Assembly: GCF_012927205.1 (NCBI RefSeq) | Contig: NZ_JABBGC010000001.1 | Coordinates: 3,658,810-3,722,809 of the forward strand | Length of the DNA: 64,000 bases | Origin: Chitinophaga fulva | GTDB taxonomy: Bacteria > Bacteroidota > Bacteroidia > Chitinophagales > Chitinophagaceae | Direction of reading: 5' to 3' | Shown here: one piece after another, positions 16,493-24,914 of the stretch | Layout of the letters: the number at the start of each line of letters is the position of its first letter | Position numbering within the stretch: the first letter of the stretch is position 1 | Notes under the pieces: generated by a model | What the model was told of the DNA's origin: nothing | Databases searched by the model: none | Seen by the model: the letters and a program-made list of their open reading frames with translations, nothing else | Program-made: the position numbers and the translations under genes

Positions 16493-17713
16493 ATGGATTA
16501 CATGGATTACAAAGACGACATGAACGCCGTGCTGGAAAATATCAGCCGGGAACTGGATAACTTTACTGCCAACGATAACAATGCCGGGCTTTTGGGAGGA
16601 TATACCGGCTGTGCTTTGTTTTATGCCTATTATTATCAACATACTTCCCGTGATGAACATCTGGAGAAGGCTTTGTTTATTGTACAAAAGAGCATAGAGG
16701 CTTTATCGGAACAACCGCTGAACGGATCTTTCTGCGGAGGCGTGGCCGGTGTGGCCTGGTGTATACAACATCTTGCACAGATGGGATACATAGAGGACGA
16801 TGACGTGGAAGACGCTTTCGGGGAGATAGACCTGATGGTAGCCGACTTTATGGAAGAATCTTTGCTCGCTGGCAAAAACGATTTTCTACACGAAGGCGTA
16901 GGAACGGCACTGTATTTCCTGGAACGCCCGATTGCGGTGGCCAGGCCGGTACTGGAGCGCTTCGTTGCTTACCTCGAACAATCGGCGCACCGGTTTCCGA
17001 CAGGTATCACCTGGAAGGATATGTTCTCCTCACAGAGTGAACAGTATCAGCACCGCGATTTGTACAACCTGGGACTGGCCCATGGTGTGCCCGCTATCAT
17101 CGCCATACTCGGACGGATATACGAAAAAGACATTGCCCGTGATAAAGTGCTTCACCTGATGGAAGGAAGTATCAGCTGGCTGATGTCCCATAAAAAAAGC
17201 CACGGCGGGGGAGGGGAGTCGCTCTATCCGGTATTGACAGATGCCTCCGGTATCCTGGTGGGCGACGCTCACAGTCGCCTCGGGTGGTGTTATGGTGACC
17301 TTGGCATTGCTGCGGCATTGCTGGGGGCCGGAAAACGCCTGCAGCGGGCAGATTACAACGAAGCAGCGCTCTCCATTTTGCATGATATTGCCCGGCATCG
17401 TGATACTCAAAACGGCGCAGTGCATGACGCCTGTATTTGCCACGGAAGTGCAGGTATTGCGCATGTATTGCAACAGGCCGCTATCGCCACCGGAGACCCT
17501 ATCATAGAAAAAGCCGCTGAAAAATGGCTGCAAACAACGCTCAGTATGAGCACCTGGAAGGATGGGCCTGCCGGGTATAAATTCTTTCATCACCCCGGTT
17601 ATCACAGCAGTTACAACGTACTCGAAGGTATTGCCGGCATCGGACTGTCACTATTGGGTTTCCTCCAGCCGGAAATAAGGCCGGGATGGAATAACAGCCT
17701 GCTGATTTCGTAA
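16493..17713 (+). CDS. Lanthionine synthetase LanC
   Basis: The 406-aa cyclase contains the LanC zinc-site motifs GWCYGDLGIA (Cys about 266) and CICHGSAGIAHVL (Cys about 316, His about 317), plus several GxxG repeats typical of the alpha/alpha toroid (GGYTGCALFYAYYY, GGVAGVAWCIQ). It adds Cys thiols to dehydrated residues made by LanB, closing thioether rings. Start ATG 16493 is used; a second ATG lies three codons later. It follows the three precursor genes on the same strand. No LanT exporter or LanP protease gene is next to it. Confidence 0.95.
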   Translation: MDYMDYKDDMNAVLENISRELDNFTANDNNAGLLGGYTGCALFYAYYYQHTSRDEHLEKALFIVQKSIEALSEQPLNGSFCGGVAGVAWCIQHLAQMGYIEDDDVEDAFGEIDLMVADFMEESLLAGKNDFLHEGVGTALYFLERPIAVARPVLERFVAYLEQSAHRFPTGITWKDMFSSQSEQYQHRDLYNLGLAHGVPAIIAILGRIYEKDIARDKVLHLMEGSISWLMSHKKSHGGGGESLYPVLTDASGILVGDAHSRLGWCYGDLGIAAALLGAGKRLQRADYNEAALSILHDIARHRDTQNGAVHDACICHGSAGIAHVLQQAAIATGDPIIEKAAEKWLQTTLSMSTWKDGPAGYKFFHHPGYHSSYNVLEGIAGIGLSLLGFLQPEIRPGWNNSLLIS

Positions 17714-17840
17714 ACTTTTCATGATACGTTTCACCTTTCTTTTTTTTATATATTACGGGTAGTAAATGAAATCTAAACAGACGGTTTACCCGGAGATGCC
17801 ATGCCTAAGCATGCCAACGTTACAGCAAATATGAAAAACC

Positions 17841-18473
17841 ATGATCAGATTATATTTTGTGGATGATCATCCATTGATATTAGAGGGACTTCGCGCTTTA
17901 CTCAGCTATGAAAAAGATATAGAACTGACAGGGGAAACCAGAACAGGGGAGTCTTGCCTCAACTTCCTGTTGCACCACCAGGCGGACGTGGTATTACTCG
18001 ACACCATGCTGCCCGATATTGCCGGGGCGGAATTATGCCACCTGATCAAAAAGAACCATCCCGATACGATGGTGCTCGGGCTCAGCTATCACAAAGACGG
18101 CCGCGGTATCCAGGATATGATGGACAGCGGCGCCAGCGGGTGCCTGATGAAAAATGCCGATAAAGAAGAGCTGCTCAAAGCCATTCATGATGTTTATAGC
18201 GGTCACACTTACCTCTCCGCTGTACTGGCTGCCGAGCTGGAAACCACTGCCGGCGCGGCCCGTACCCGGGAACTGCACATCACCAAAAGAGAAAAAGAAG
18301 TGCTGTGGCTGATCGCTAACGGGCATACGAACCACGAAATAGCCGAAAAGCTGTTTATCAGCAGCGATACGGTAGACAGCCATCGCCGTAACCTGCTGGG
18401 CAAACTGAAAGCCCGCAACACTGCCATGCTCATCAAATGCGCTATTGACAATAAGCTGTTGACAACTTTTTGA
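17841..18473 (+). CDS. NarL/FixJ-type response regulator with LuxR HTH
   Basis: The 210-aa protein has a receiver domain (acidic pocket VDDH, phospho-acceptor Asp54 in VVLLDTMLPD, switch Lys in GCLMKNAD) and a C-terminal LuxR HTH (LHITKREKEVLWLIANGHTN, SSDTVDSHRRNLLGKLKARN). It sits 127 bp after LanC on the same strand, so it may control lanthipeptide expression, but no histidine kinase gene is adjacent. Its stop codon overlaps the -33 element of the next promoter. Confidence 0.93.
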   Translation: MIRLYFVDDHPLILEGLRALLSYEKDIELTGETRTGESCLNFLLHHQADVVLLDTMLPDIAGAELCHLIKKNHPDTMVLGLSYHKDGRGIQDMMDSGASGCLMKNADKEELLKAIHDVYSGHTYLSAVLAAELETTAGAARTRELHITKREKEVLWLIANGHTNHEIAEKLFISSDTVDSHRRNLLGKLKARNTAMLIKCAIDNKLLTTF

Positions 18474-18499
18474 AGAAATGAATTAAAGCACTACCTTCG
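18469..18499 (+). promoter_or_regulatory. Bacteroidota-type promoter of the first B12 operon
   Basis: TTTG at 18469-18472, a 19-nt spacer and TACCTTCG at 18492-18499 fit the Bacteroidota consensus TTTG-N19-TAnnTTTG with one mismatch. The expected start site, about 7 nt downstream, is at the 5' edge of the cobalamin riboswitch. Confidence 0.6.
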
Positions 18500-18502
18500 C
18501 AC

Positions 18503-18697
18503 CGCAATGGTTTACCCCCGTCCGTTGCGGTGCGGGGTAATTAAAAGGGAACACGGGTGCAAATCCCGGACAGTCCCGCTGCTGTAAGTCTCCATAAACG
18601 CCAGGGCAACTGCCCGGCCACTGTTGAACATTCAATGGGAAGGCCGCCCTGAGCAGAGATAAGTCAGAATACCTGCCATGCATCAGTTTTTTTTTAA
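18503..18697 (+). ncRNA. Cobalamin (AdoCbl-type) riboswitch 1
   Basis: Conserved aptamer blocks appear in order: GGGAACACGGG, AAATCCCGGACAGTCCCGC with GCTGTAA, CCACTG, GGGAAGGC, and the B12 box AAGTCAGAATACCTGCC at 18661-18677. This order and sequence are diagnostic of a cobalamin riboswitch. It lies about 145 nt upstream of a BtuB-like receptor; the following leader contains a small hairpin (AAGCC/GGCTT near 18696-18717) that may be part of the expression platform. High cobalamin is expected to reduce expression. Confidence 0.93.
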
Positions 18698-18820
18698 GCC
18701 TTCGTGGAATGAGGCTTGGAAATGAGTCATGCAGCAGAACTGATACCCTGCTATTATCTACCTTGATTTTATTTCCTGTTACGAAGGCCGTTGGATGAAT
18801 TATCAAAACGGTGAATTAAC

Positions 18821-20836
18821 ATGCGTATCTCATTACTGAGGAGTGCCTTGTACATGGTGCTCGCAGGATGCCCTGTTGTGTCCCTCCAGGCACAGCAGCG
18901 ATCCGACAGCACCCGGACCAAAGATCTGCGGGAAGTATCTGTCATTGCCCCCCGGGGCGGCAAAGAGATCGCACCCGGTCAGCAACTGAAAGGGGCGGAA
19001 CTGCAAAGACTGAATTCCCAGTCTGTGGCGGATGCGCTGCGCTTCTTTTCGGGTATCCAGATAAAGGACTATGGCGGCATTGGTGGTCTCAAAACAGTGG
19101 ATGTGCGCAGCATGGGCACCAACCATACCGGCGTGTTCTATGATGGGATTGAACTGGGCAACGCACAAAACGGCGTGGTAGACCTGGGCAAATTCTCGCT
19201 GGACAACATGGAAGAGATCACCCTCTACAACGGCCAGAGAAGCAGCATTTTCCAACCGGCAAAAGACTATGGTTCCTCAGGGTCTATCTATCTCACTACC
19301 CTCAAACCCCATTTCGAAGAAGGGGAAAAAAGACACTTGAGAGGAACGTTTAAGACCGGCTCTTTCGGCCTCGTCAACCCATCCATACTATGGCAGGAGA
19401 AAATCAGTAAACGAGTGGCAGCCTCTTTTAGCGGAGAATGGACCAACGCCAACGGCCGGTATAAATTCCGCTACCAGAAGAGAGATAAGGATAACAATGC
19501 CCTGGGGTATGATACTTTCGCCATCCGCAGGAACGGGGGTATCAATGCTTTCCGCCTCGAAGGCAGCCTGCATGGCGTCATGAATGGCGGGGAATGGAGC
19601 TCCAAAATCTACTTCTACGATTCAGAACGCGGTCTGCCTGGCACTATGGTCAATAACCGGTTCATACACGTTGACAAGCAATGGGACCGTAACTTCTTCG
19701 CGCAGTCTTCCTGGCGAAAAGATATTTCCCCCAGGTACAGCCTGATGTTTAATGGTAAATACGCTTACGACTATACGCATTACCTGTCGCCGGATACTGC
19801 CTACTTTGCGGAGAACCGCTACTATCAGCAGGAAGTGTACCTCTCTGTGGCCAATCAGTTTGCAGTGACCAAATGGTGGAACGTGGGCCTGTCAGGTGAT
19901 TTTCAATGGAACAAACTGGATGCGGACCTGAAGAAATTCTCTTATCCGCAGCGGTTCACCACACTGGTGGCACTGGCTACTTCCGTCAGCTTTCAGCGCT
20001 TCAGCGCACAAGCCAGCCTGCTGAACACCAACATGAATGAACAGGTGAAGCTCAATACAGCCTCACCTTTCCGGCAGGAACTGACACCGGCGGTTTTTGT
20101 GTCATGGCAACCCGTCAAAAAAATACCTGTCACCTGGAGGTCTTTCTATAAGCGCATTTTCAGAATGCCCACCTTTAACGATCTCTATTATACAGACATT
20201 GGCAACTCCAACCTGAAACCGGAATTCACCACCCAATACAATACGGGCCTCACCTGGAACCAGACGTTCCATGGAAAAATGTTGCAAGAGATAGGCGTGG
20301 AGACGGACGTATACTACAACGAAGTGACCGACAAGATCGTAGCAGTGCCAGGTTCCAGCCAGTTCCGCTGGACCATGATGAACCTCGGCTTTGTGAAAAT
20401 CAAAGGAGTGGATGTTAAAGTAAAGGCAGCATGGCAGTTGTTGAATGAGCTGCTGGTGAGCACCCGGGCTACTTATACCTTCCAGGAAGCACGTGACTTT
20501 ACAGATAAGTCGGATTCGTTTTACGGAGATCAGATTGCCTATATTCCCTGGCACAGTGGCTCATTGATAATAGGTGGTACTTACAGGGCATGGGACCTGA
20601 ACTACAGCTTTATTTATACCGGCGAACGTTATAACATGAAGGCCAATATTCCTGCAAACTATACGCTGCCTTGGTATACCAGTGATCTTGCACTGGCGTA
20701 CACACGTACCGTTAACAAGACCCGCTTCCGGCTTACCGCACAGGTGAACAACCTGATGAACCAATACTATGATGTGGTAGCCAATTACCCGATGCCAGGA
20801 AGAAACTACAAATTTATTCTCGCTGTAAATATTTAA
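18821..20836 (+). CDS. btuB: BtuB-like TonB-dependent receptor, cobalamin uptake
   Basis: The 671-aa receptor has a signal peptide (MRISLLRSALYMVLAGCPVV...LQA), a plug domain (QSVADALRFFSGIQIKDYGG, TVDVRSMGTNHTGVFYDGIE) and a 22-strand-type barrel ending in Ile. It lacks the CarboxypepD_reg domain of SusC proteins and has the size of BtuB/FepA-type receptors. The upstream cobalamin riboswitch and the following BtuG-like lipoprotein gene support corrinoid transport across the outer membrane. The inner-membrane BtuCDF system is not in the window. Confidence 0.88.
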   Translation: MRISLLRSALYMVLAGCPVVSLQAQQRSDSTRTKDLREVSVIAPRGGKEIAPGQQLKGAELQRLNSQSVADALRFFSGIQIKDYGGIGGLKTVDVRSMGTNHTGVFYDGIELGNAQNGVVDLGKFSLDNMEEITLYNGQRSSIFQPAKDYGSSGSIYLTTLKPHFEEGEKRHLRGTFKTGSFGLVNPSILWQEKISKRVAASFSGEWTNANGRYKFRYQKRDKDNNALGYDTFAIRRNGGINAFRLEGSLHGVMNGGEWSSKIYFYDSERGLPGTMVNNRFIHVDKQWDRNFFAQSSWRKDISPRYSLMFNGKYAYDYTHYLSPDTAYFAENRYYQQEVYLSVANQFAVTKWWNVGLSGDFQWNKLDADLKKFSYPQRFTTLVALATSVSFQRFSAQASLLNTNMNEQVKLNTASPFRQELTPAVFVSWQPVKKIPVTWRSFYKRIFRMPTFNDLYYTDIGNSNLKPEFTTQYNTGLTWNQTFHGKMLQEIGVETDVYYNEVTDKIVAVPGSSQFRWTMMNLGFVKIKGVDVKVKAAWQLLNELLVSTRATYTFQEARDFTDKSDSFYGDQIAYIPWHSGSLIIGGTYRAWDLNYSFIYTGERYNMKANIPANYTLPWYTSDLALAYTRTVNKTRFRLTAQVNNLMNQYYDVVANYPMPGRNYKFILAVNI

Positions 20837-20841
20837 TAAAA

Positions 20842-21993
20842 ATGATTAAACAACTACGTTTTATCAGAATTGTTGCCGTGTTGATAATGCTGGCCATGGC
20901 CGGTTGCCGCAACGGGGATTATATCGTGCCCCCTGTGACAACGCCCGTGGATACACCGGTAACGCACCAACGTTACAAAGGGTTTTACCTCCTTAATGAA
21001 GGAAACATGGGCAGTAACAAATGTACCCTCGATTTCTTTGACTTTACCTCCGGGACGTATAGCAAAAACATCTATGCAACAGTGAATCCTAATGTGGTAA
21101 AGGAGCTGGGAGATGTAGGCAACGATATCAAAATATATGGCAGCAAGTTATACGCTGTCATCAATGTGTCCAACAAGATAGAGGTGATGGAAGCTGCCAC
21201 CGCCAAACGCCTGCAGCAGATAGAGCTGACCAACTGCCGTTACATGGCATTTGCTAACGGGAAAGCCTATATCAGCTCCTACGCCGGCCCTGTAGTGATA
21301 GACCCTCGCTCGCCACTGGGTATTGTGGCCGAAGTGGACACCGCCACGCTGCAGATTACCCGTAGGGTGGAAGTAGGCTACCAGCCGGAAGAAATGGCCG
21401 TGATAGGCAACAAACTGTATGTGGCCAATTCCGGTGGTTATCGTCCGCCCGACTACGACAGTACTGTATCAGTAATAGACCTGACAACGTTTAAGGAGAT
21501 CAAAAAAATACATGTAGATATTAACCTGCACCGGTTGAAAGCTGACAGTGATGGCGATCTGTACGTGACCAGCAGGGGAGATTATTATAACAGGCCTTCC
21601 GCATTGTATGTATTGGACACTAAAACCGATGAGGTGAAAAAACGCTTCGCGATTGCCGCGAGTAATCTCTGTATTGCCGGGGACACCGCTTATCTGTACG
21701 GCTCTGAATACAGCTACAATACTGCTTCCTGGAAGATCAACTACGGCATGGTGAATGTGAAAACAGAGACGTTGTTGCCGGGTAATTTTATTACTGACGG
21801 TACCGAGAAGAACATCAAAATGCCTTATGGTATCATGGTAGATCCGGAAACCAAGGATATTTATGTAACAGATGCCCGTGATTATGTATCTCCCGGAACA
21901 TTGTATTGTTTCGATAAAACCGGTAAAAAGAGATGGTCAGTGATTACCGGCGATATTCCTGCGCACTTTGTCTTCCTTCCTGCAAAACAATAA
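20842..21993 (+). CDS. BtuG-like beta-propeller surface lipoprotein (YncE/DUF5074 type)
   Basis: This 383-aa lipoprotein (lipobox MAGCRNG, Cys22) is built of repeated propeller blades: GFYLLNEGNMGS, LGDVGNDIKIYGSKLYAVI, GYQPEEMAVIGNKLYVANSG, VSVIDLTTFKEIKKI and others. In Bacteroides the propeller lipoprotein BtuG binds cobalamin with very high affinity and forms a complex with BtuB on the cell surface. The gene is 5 bp after the btuB-like gene in a riboswitch-controlled operon, which makes a BtuG role likely, though sequence identity to Bacteroides BtuG could not be tested. Confidence 0.82.
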   Translation: MIKQLRFIRIVAVLIMLAMAGCRNGDYIVPPVTTPVDTPVTHQRYKGFYLLNEGNMGSNKCTLDFFDFTSGTYSKNIYATVNPNVVKELGDVGNDIKIYGSKLYAVINVSNKIEVMEAATAKRLQQIELTNCRYMAFANGKAYISSYAGPVVIDPRSPLGIVAEVDTATLQITRRVEVGYQPEEMAVIGNKLYVANSGGYRPPDYDSTVSVIDLTTFKEIKKIHVDINLHRLKADSDGDLYVTSRGDYYNRPSALYVLDTKTDEVKKRFAIAASNLCIAGDTAYLYGSEYSYNTASWKINYGMVNVKTETLLPGNFITDGTEKNIKMPYGIMVDPETKDIYVTDARDYVSPGTLYCFDKTGKKRWSVITGDIPAHFVFLPAKQ

Positions 21994-22002
21994 AACTCAA
22001 CC

Positions 22003-23175
22003 ATGATGAAACATAAACTTTTACCAATTTCTGTACTGGCAGTGCTCCTGGCCGGTAGCTGTTCCAAATCTGATGATACGCCGACTGCTAAGCCGGACGT
22101 GTCTGTGAACATCCCAACGGGTGGTGTTACGACTGCCAACATGAAACTGGTGCGTATAGCCGGTACCGTGAAAAACGAAAGCGCTTCCACTTCCTTTATG
22201 TGGAAACTGGGCAATGATACCATTGCTACCACGAAAGAACTCGTGTACGCTTTCACCAAAGAAGGGGATTATACCCTCACTTTCCTGGTTAAAAACAGTG
22301 TTGGTGAAGAACGTGTAAACGTTCCCGTTAAGGTGACTGCTGGCAAATATACAAATGGCGTTGCCCGCGTATTTGATTACTTTCCGGCGCCGGGACAGTT
22401 CGTACATGACCTGCCCAAATGGGAAGCTGGCGATGACCAGGTGAAGATGACAGCTAAAGCAGAAGAATCGCTGAAAAACGGTACGATGATCCACCTTGGC
22501 GGTTTCGGCGGTTATGTGGTGATGGGATTTGATCATACCATCGTGAATGTACCGGACTCCTTTAACTTCAAAGTGCTGGGTAATGCTTTCGCCAAATGGT
22601 CTGAAGCGGGTATTATCGAAGTGGCCTATGATGCCAACGGCAACGGATTGCCGGATGATGAATGGTATGAAATTGCCGGTTCTGAATACAAGAGCCCTAA
22701 AACCATCCATGACTATAAGATTACCTATTACAAGCCGAACGACAACAAGGCGCCAACGCCCAATAATGATTATAAATGGCTGACTGACACGACTTATATC
22801 CGTTGGAAAGACAATCAGGGCAAATCCGGTTATCTCTCTAAAAACTCCTTCCACGCCCAACCTTATTACCCGCAGTGGAAAGGTGACAGTATCACGTTTA
22901 CGGGTACACGTCTCACAGATGAAAATGTGAAAGACCAGTCTGGCAAAGGAAGCTTTTTCGTAAGCCTGGCGTTTCCATTCGGCTATGCCGACAACTGGGC
23001 CAACGACAATCCGGACGCCAGGATCAAAATCAACTGGGCGGTGGACAAGAAAGGTAATTCCGTGCGGCTGCCGGGTGTGGACTTTATCCGCGTGTATTCC
23101 GGTATGCGTGCAGAAGCCGGCTGGGTCGGTGAAATTTCCACGGAAGTTACCGGTGTAACTGACCTTAATTTGTAG
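22003..23175 (+). CDS. PKD-containing surface lipoprotein of the B12 operon
   Basis: This 390-aa lipoprotein (LLAGSCSKSDD, Cys20, acidic residues after Cys as in surface-export signals) has a PKD/Ig-like domain at about residues 35-110 (TVKNESASTSFMWKLGNDTI, EGDYTLTFLVKNSVGEE) and a C-terminal domain of about 270 aa with distinctive blocks YFPAPGQF, HLGGFGGYVVMGFDHTIVN, DANGNGLPDDEWYEIAGSEY, DNQGKSGY and VDFIRVYSG. The same C-terminal domain forms the whole mature protein at 24915-25844, also in a B12-riboswitch operon. A corrinoid-binding or receptor-accessory role is inferred from context (compare the BtuH proteins of Bacteroides), but the biochemical function is unknown to me. Confidence 0.8.
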   Translation: MMKHKLLPISVLAVLLAGSCSKSDDTPTAKPDVSVNIPTGGVTTANMKLVRIAGTVKNESASTSFMWKLGNDTIATTKELVYAFTKEGDYTLTFLVKNSVGEERVNVPVKVTAGKYTNGVARVFDYFPAPGQFVHDLPKWEAGDDQVKMTAKAEESLKNGTMIHLGGFGGYVVMGFDHTIVNVPDSFNFKVLGNAFAKWSEAGIIEVAYDANGNGLPDDEWYEIAGSEYKSPKTIHDYKITYYKPNDNKAPTPNNDYKWLTDTTYIRWKDNQGKSGYLSKNSFHAQPYYPQWKGDSITFTGTRLTDENVKDQSGKGSFFVSLAFPFGYADNWANDNPDARIKINWAVDKKGNSVRLPGVDFIRVYSGMRAEAGWVGEISTEVTGVTDLNL

Positions 23176-23200
23176 TGAATATTTTACAGAAAAATATTTC

Positions 23201-23229
23201 AATCCCGGGGCATTTCCCCGGGATTTTTT
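23201..23229 (+). terminator. Intrinsic terminator of the first B12 operon
   Basis: A perfect 10-bp stem AATCCCGGGG / CCCCGGGATT (23201-23210 and 23216-23225) with a 5-nt loop is followed by a T-run. It ends the btuB-like operon directly before the promoter of the second riboswitch. Confidence 0.92.
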
Positions 23230-23261
23230 ATTGGATATAAGCTGAACTTAACGTACGTTTG
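23230..23261 (+). promoter_or_regulatory. Bacteroidota-type promoter of the second B12 operon
   Basis: TACGTTTG at 23254-23261 matches the -7 consensus TAnnTTTG exactly; an ATTG at 23230-23233 with 20 nt spacing is a weaker -33 element that overlaps the end of the preceding terminator. The start site would be near 23268, at the beginning of the riboswitch. Confidence 0.6.
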
Positions 23262-23267
23262 TAAAGC

Positions 23268-23465
23268 AACTGGTTGTTCTGTTCATGCAGAACATTAAAA
23301 GGGAATCCGGTGTAAGACCGGAGCTATCCCCGTAGCTGTAATCCTGCCTGCCGGCCATCAACCGGCAATGTTTTTCCGGAGTATGCTCCATACCACTGTC
23401 TGCTGTTGCAGATGGGAAGGTTTCCGGAAAAGCAGGAGAGCCAGAAGACCTGCCAGATGAGATCA
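23268..23465 (+). ncRNA. Cobalamin riboswitch 2
   Basis: The aptamer shows AGGGAATCCGGTGTAAGACC, GGAGCTATCCCCGTAGCTGT (slightly altered core), CCACTGTC, GATGGGAAGG and an almost ideal B12 box AGCCAGAAGACCTGCC at 23439-23454. It is followed by a 260-nt leader with no gene before the lipoprotein at 23724. The core differs from riboswitch 1, so the two are separately evolved copies rather than a fresh duplication. Confidence 0.92.
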
Positions 23466-23723
23466 CCATTCGTCGCTTTCGGGTGAAAGGCTGTAGAATG
23501 TAGGCCTGCCGGCTTTATATTCGCGTATTTGTTTTTTTGTTTCACCTGCGTGCGGGTACGGGAAAGAAAACCTGTACTGTTTTTAGGCTGTCACAAGAGC
23601 GGCCATTGTAGCAAATTGTTTTTGAGTGAAAAACAAAATGGAAAACCCATGCCTCCTATGAACGACCGGATGCCCTATGATGTGCTCATTTTTTATTAAA
23701 AATAACCACACAATTTGTAAACT

Positions 23724-24875
23724 ATGAAATCAATCAAGTGTTTGGCCCTGGCGGCCTCGCTGTTAATCCTGTTTGCCGCCTGTAAAAAAGAAAATGCCGA
23801 CTCCGGGTTAGGAGCACTCTCCGAAGAAAACGCAGCAGCGGTACATGCCGGCGTAAACCTGCTCGGGAAATATCAAAACGGCTTCCTGATGGTACATGAA
23901 GGACAGTATGGCGTCAACAACGGCGATCTCTGGTACTATAGCTACGACAGTAATAAAGTGGCCAAAGACATCTACAAAGCGGAGAACCCCGGCAAAAACC
24001 TGGGCCCCACTACTTCCACACTGCAGTTTGCCACTATCTACAATAACAAGGTGTATATGGTCGCAAAAGTCGGCGGTCCGCTGGTGGCCACCGATGCGAA
24101 TACCCTGGTGGAAACAGGAAGGATCACTAACCTGCCTCAAAGCGAAGGTTACGCCTTTGTCGGTGTAGATGCCAGCAGAGGCCTGCTTAGCGCGGTAGAC
24201 GGCGTATACCGCATCAGTCTCTCAGGTCCTTCGCTGGGCACCAAAGTAACGGGCATCAACGGACCGGCGGGTGATATGCTGCTGGCCGGCAACTACGTGT
24301 TTGTGATGACCAAAGATGATGGGGTAGTGGCACTGAATGTATCCGACTACAGCATCGCGAAGAAATTTGGCATCGGTGATGCTGGCTTTGCCCGTACCAA
24401 CGATGGTACTGTTTGGGTGGCCGGCAAAGATTCGCTCGTAGCCATCAATCCTGCTTCCCTGGCAGTGTCCCGCGTGAAACTGCCTTTTGCCACTACCAGC
24501 CCGTGGGCTTATCTGTCCTGGCGCTCCGGGTCACTGACCTCCGATGGATCATCCGTGTTTATTGCTGCCCGCCTGTCCACCGCCGGTATCGGTGGTGACA
24601 TCGAATACGGCGGTACACAGCTGTACCGCTATGTGCCAGGTAATGCTGCATCCTTGTCAGCGCCTTTCCTGACAGTGCCTTCCGGTCAATATTTCTACGG
24701 TTCTGCTGTACGGTATAATGCAACGCGCAATGAACTGCTGGTGATCACGCTCACAGACCAGTTCGGCGCCAGCAATGATAACCGCTGGCTGATGTATGAC
24801 GCTAATACCGCCGCACTGAAAGAAACAGTGAGGTATACAGGTTATTATTTCCCTGCCCTGCCGGTATTTTATTGA
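23724..24875 (+). CDS. DUF5074-like propeller lipoprotein under B12 riboswitch control
   Basis: This 383-aa lipoprotein (LFAACKKEN, Cys20) has repeated propeller-type blades (GFLMVHEGQYGVNNGDLWYY, IYNNKVYMVAKVGG, VALNVSDYSIAKKFG, TVWVAGKDSLVAINPASL). It has the same length as the BtuG-like protein at 20842-21993 and a comparable NGxLWY/EGxxG start, but the sequence is quite different. The upstream riboswitch points to a corrinoid function, perhaps binding a different cobamide or host-bound B12. No TonB receptor gene accompanies it, so it may work with the receptor at 18821. Confidence 0.8.
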   Translation: MKSIKCLALAASLLILFAACKKENADSGLGALSEENAAAVHAGVNLLGKYQNGFLMVHEGQYGVNNGDLWYYSYDSNKVAKDIYKAENPGKNLGPTTSTLQFATIYNNKVYMVAKVGGPLVATDANTLVETGRITNLPQSEGYAFVGVDASRGLLSAVDGVYRISLSGPSLGTKVTGINGPAGDMLLAGNYVFVMTKDDGVVALNVSDYSIAKKFGIGDAGFARTNDGTVWVAGKDSLVAINPASLAVSRVKLPFATTSPWAYLSWRSGSLTSDGSSVFIAARLSTAGIGGDIEYGGTQLYRYVPGNAASLSAPFLTVPSGQYFYGSAVRYNATRNELLVITLTDQFGASNDNRWLMYDANTAALKETVRYTGYYFPALPVFY

Positions 24876-24914
24876 TCATGTTCTTTCTTTTCCCTCAAAT
24901 TTTAAATAGATAAT

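Noticed and set aside
22021..23202. Long - strand frame (393 codons) opposite the PKD lipoprotein
   Set aside because: The + strand gene has a lipobox, a paralogue and operon spacing; the - frame has none of these.
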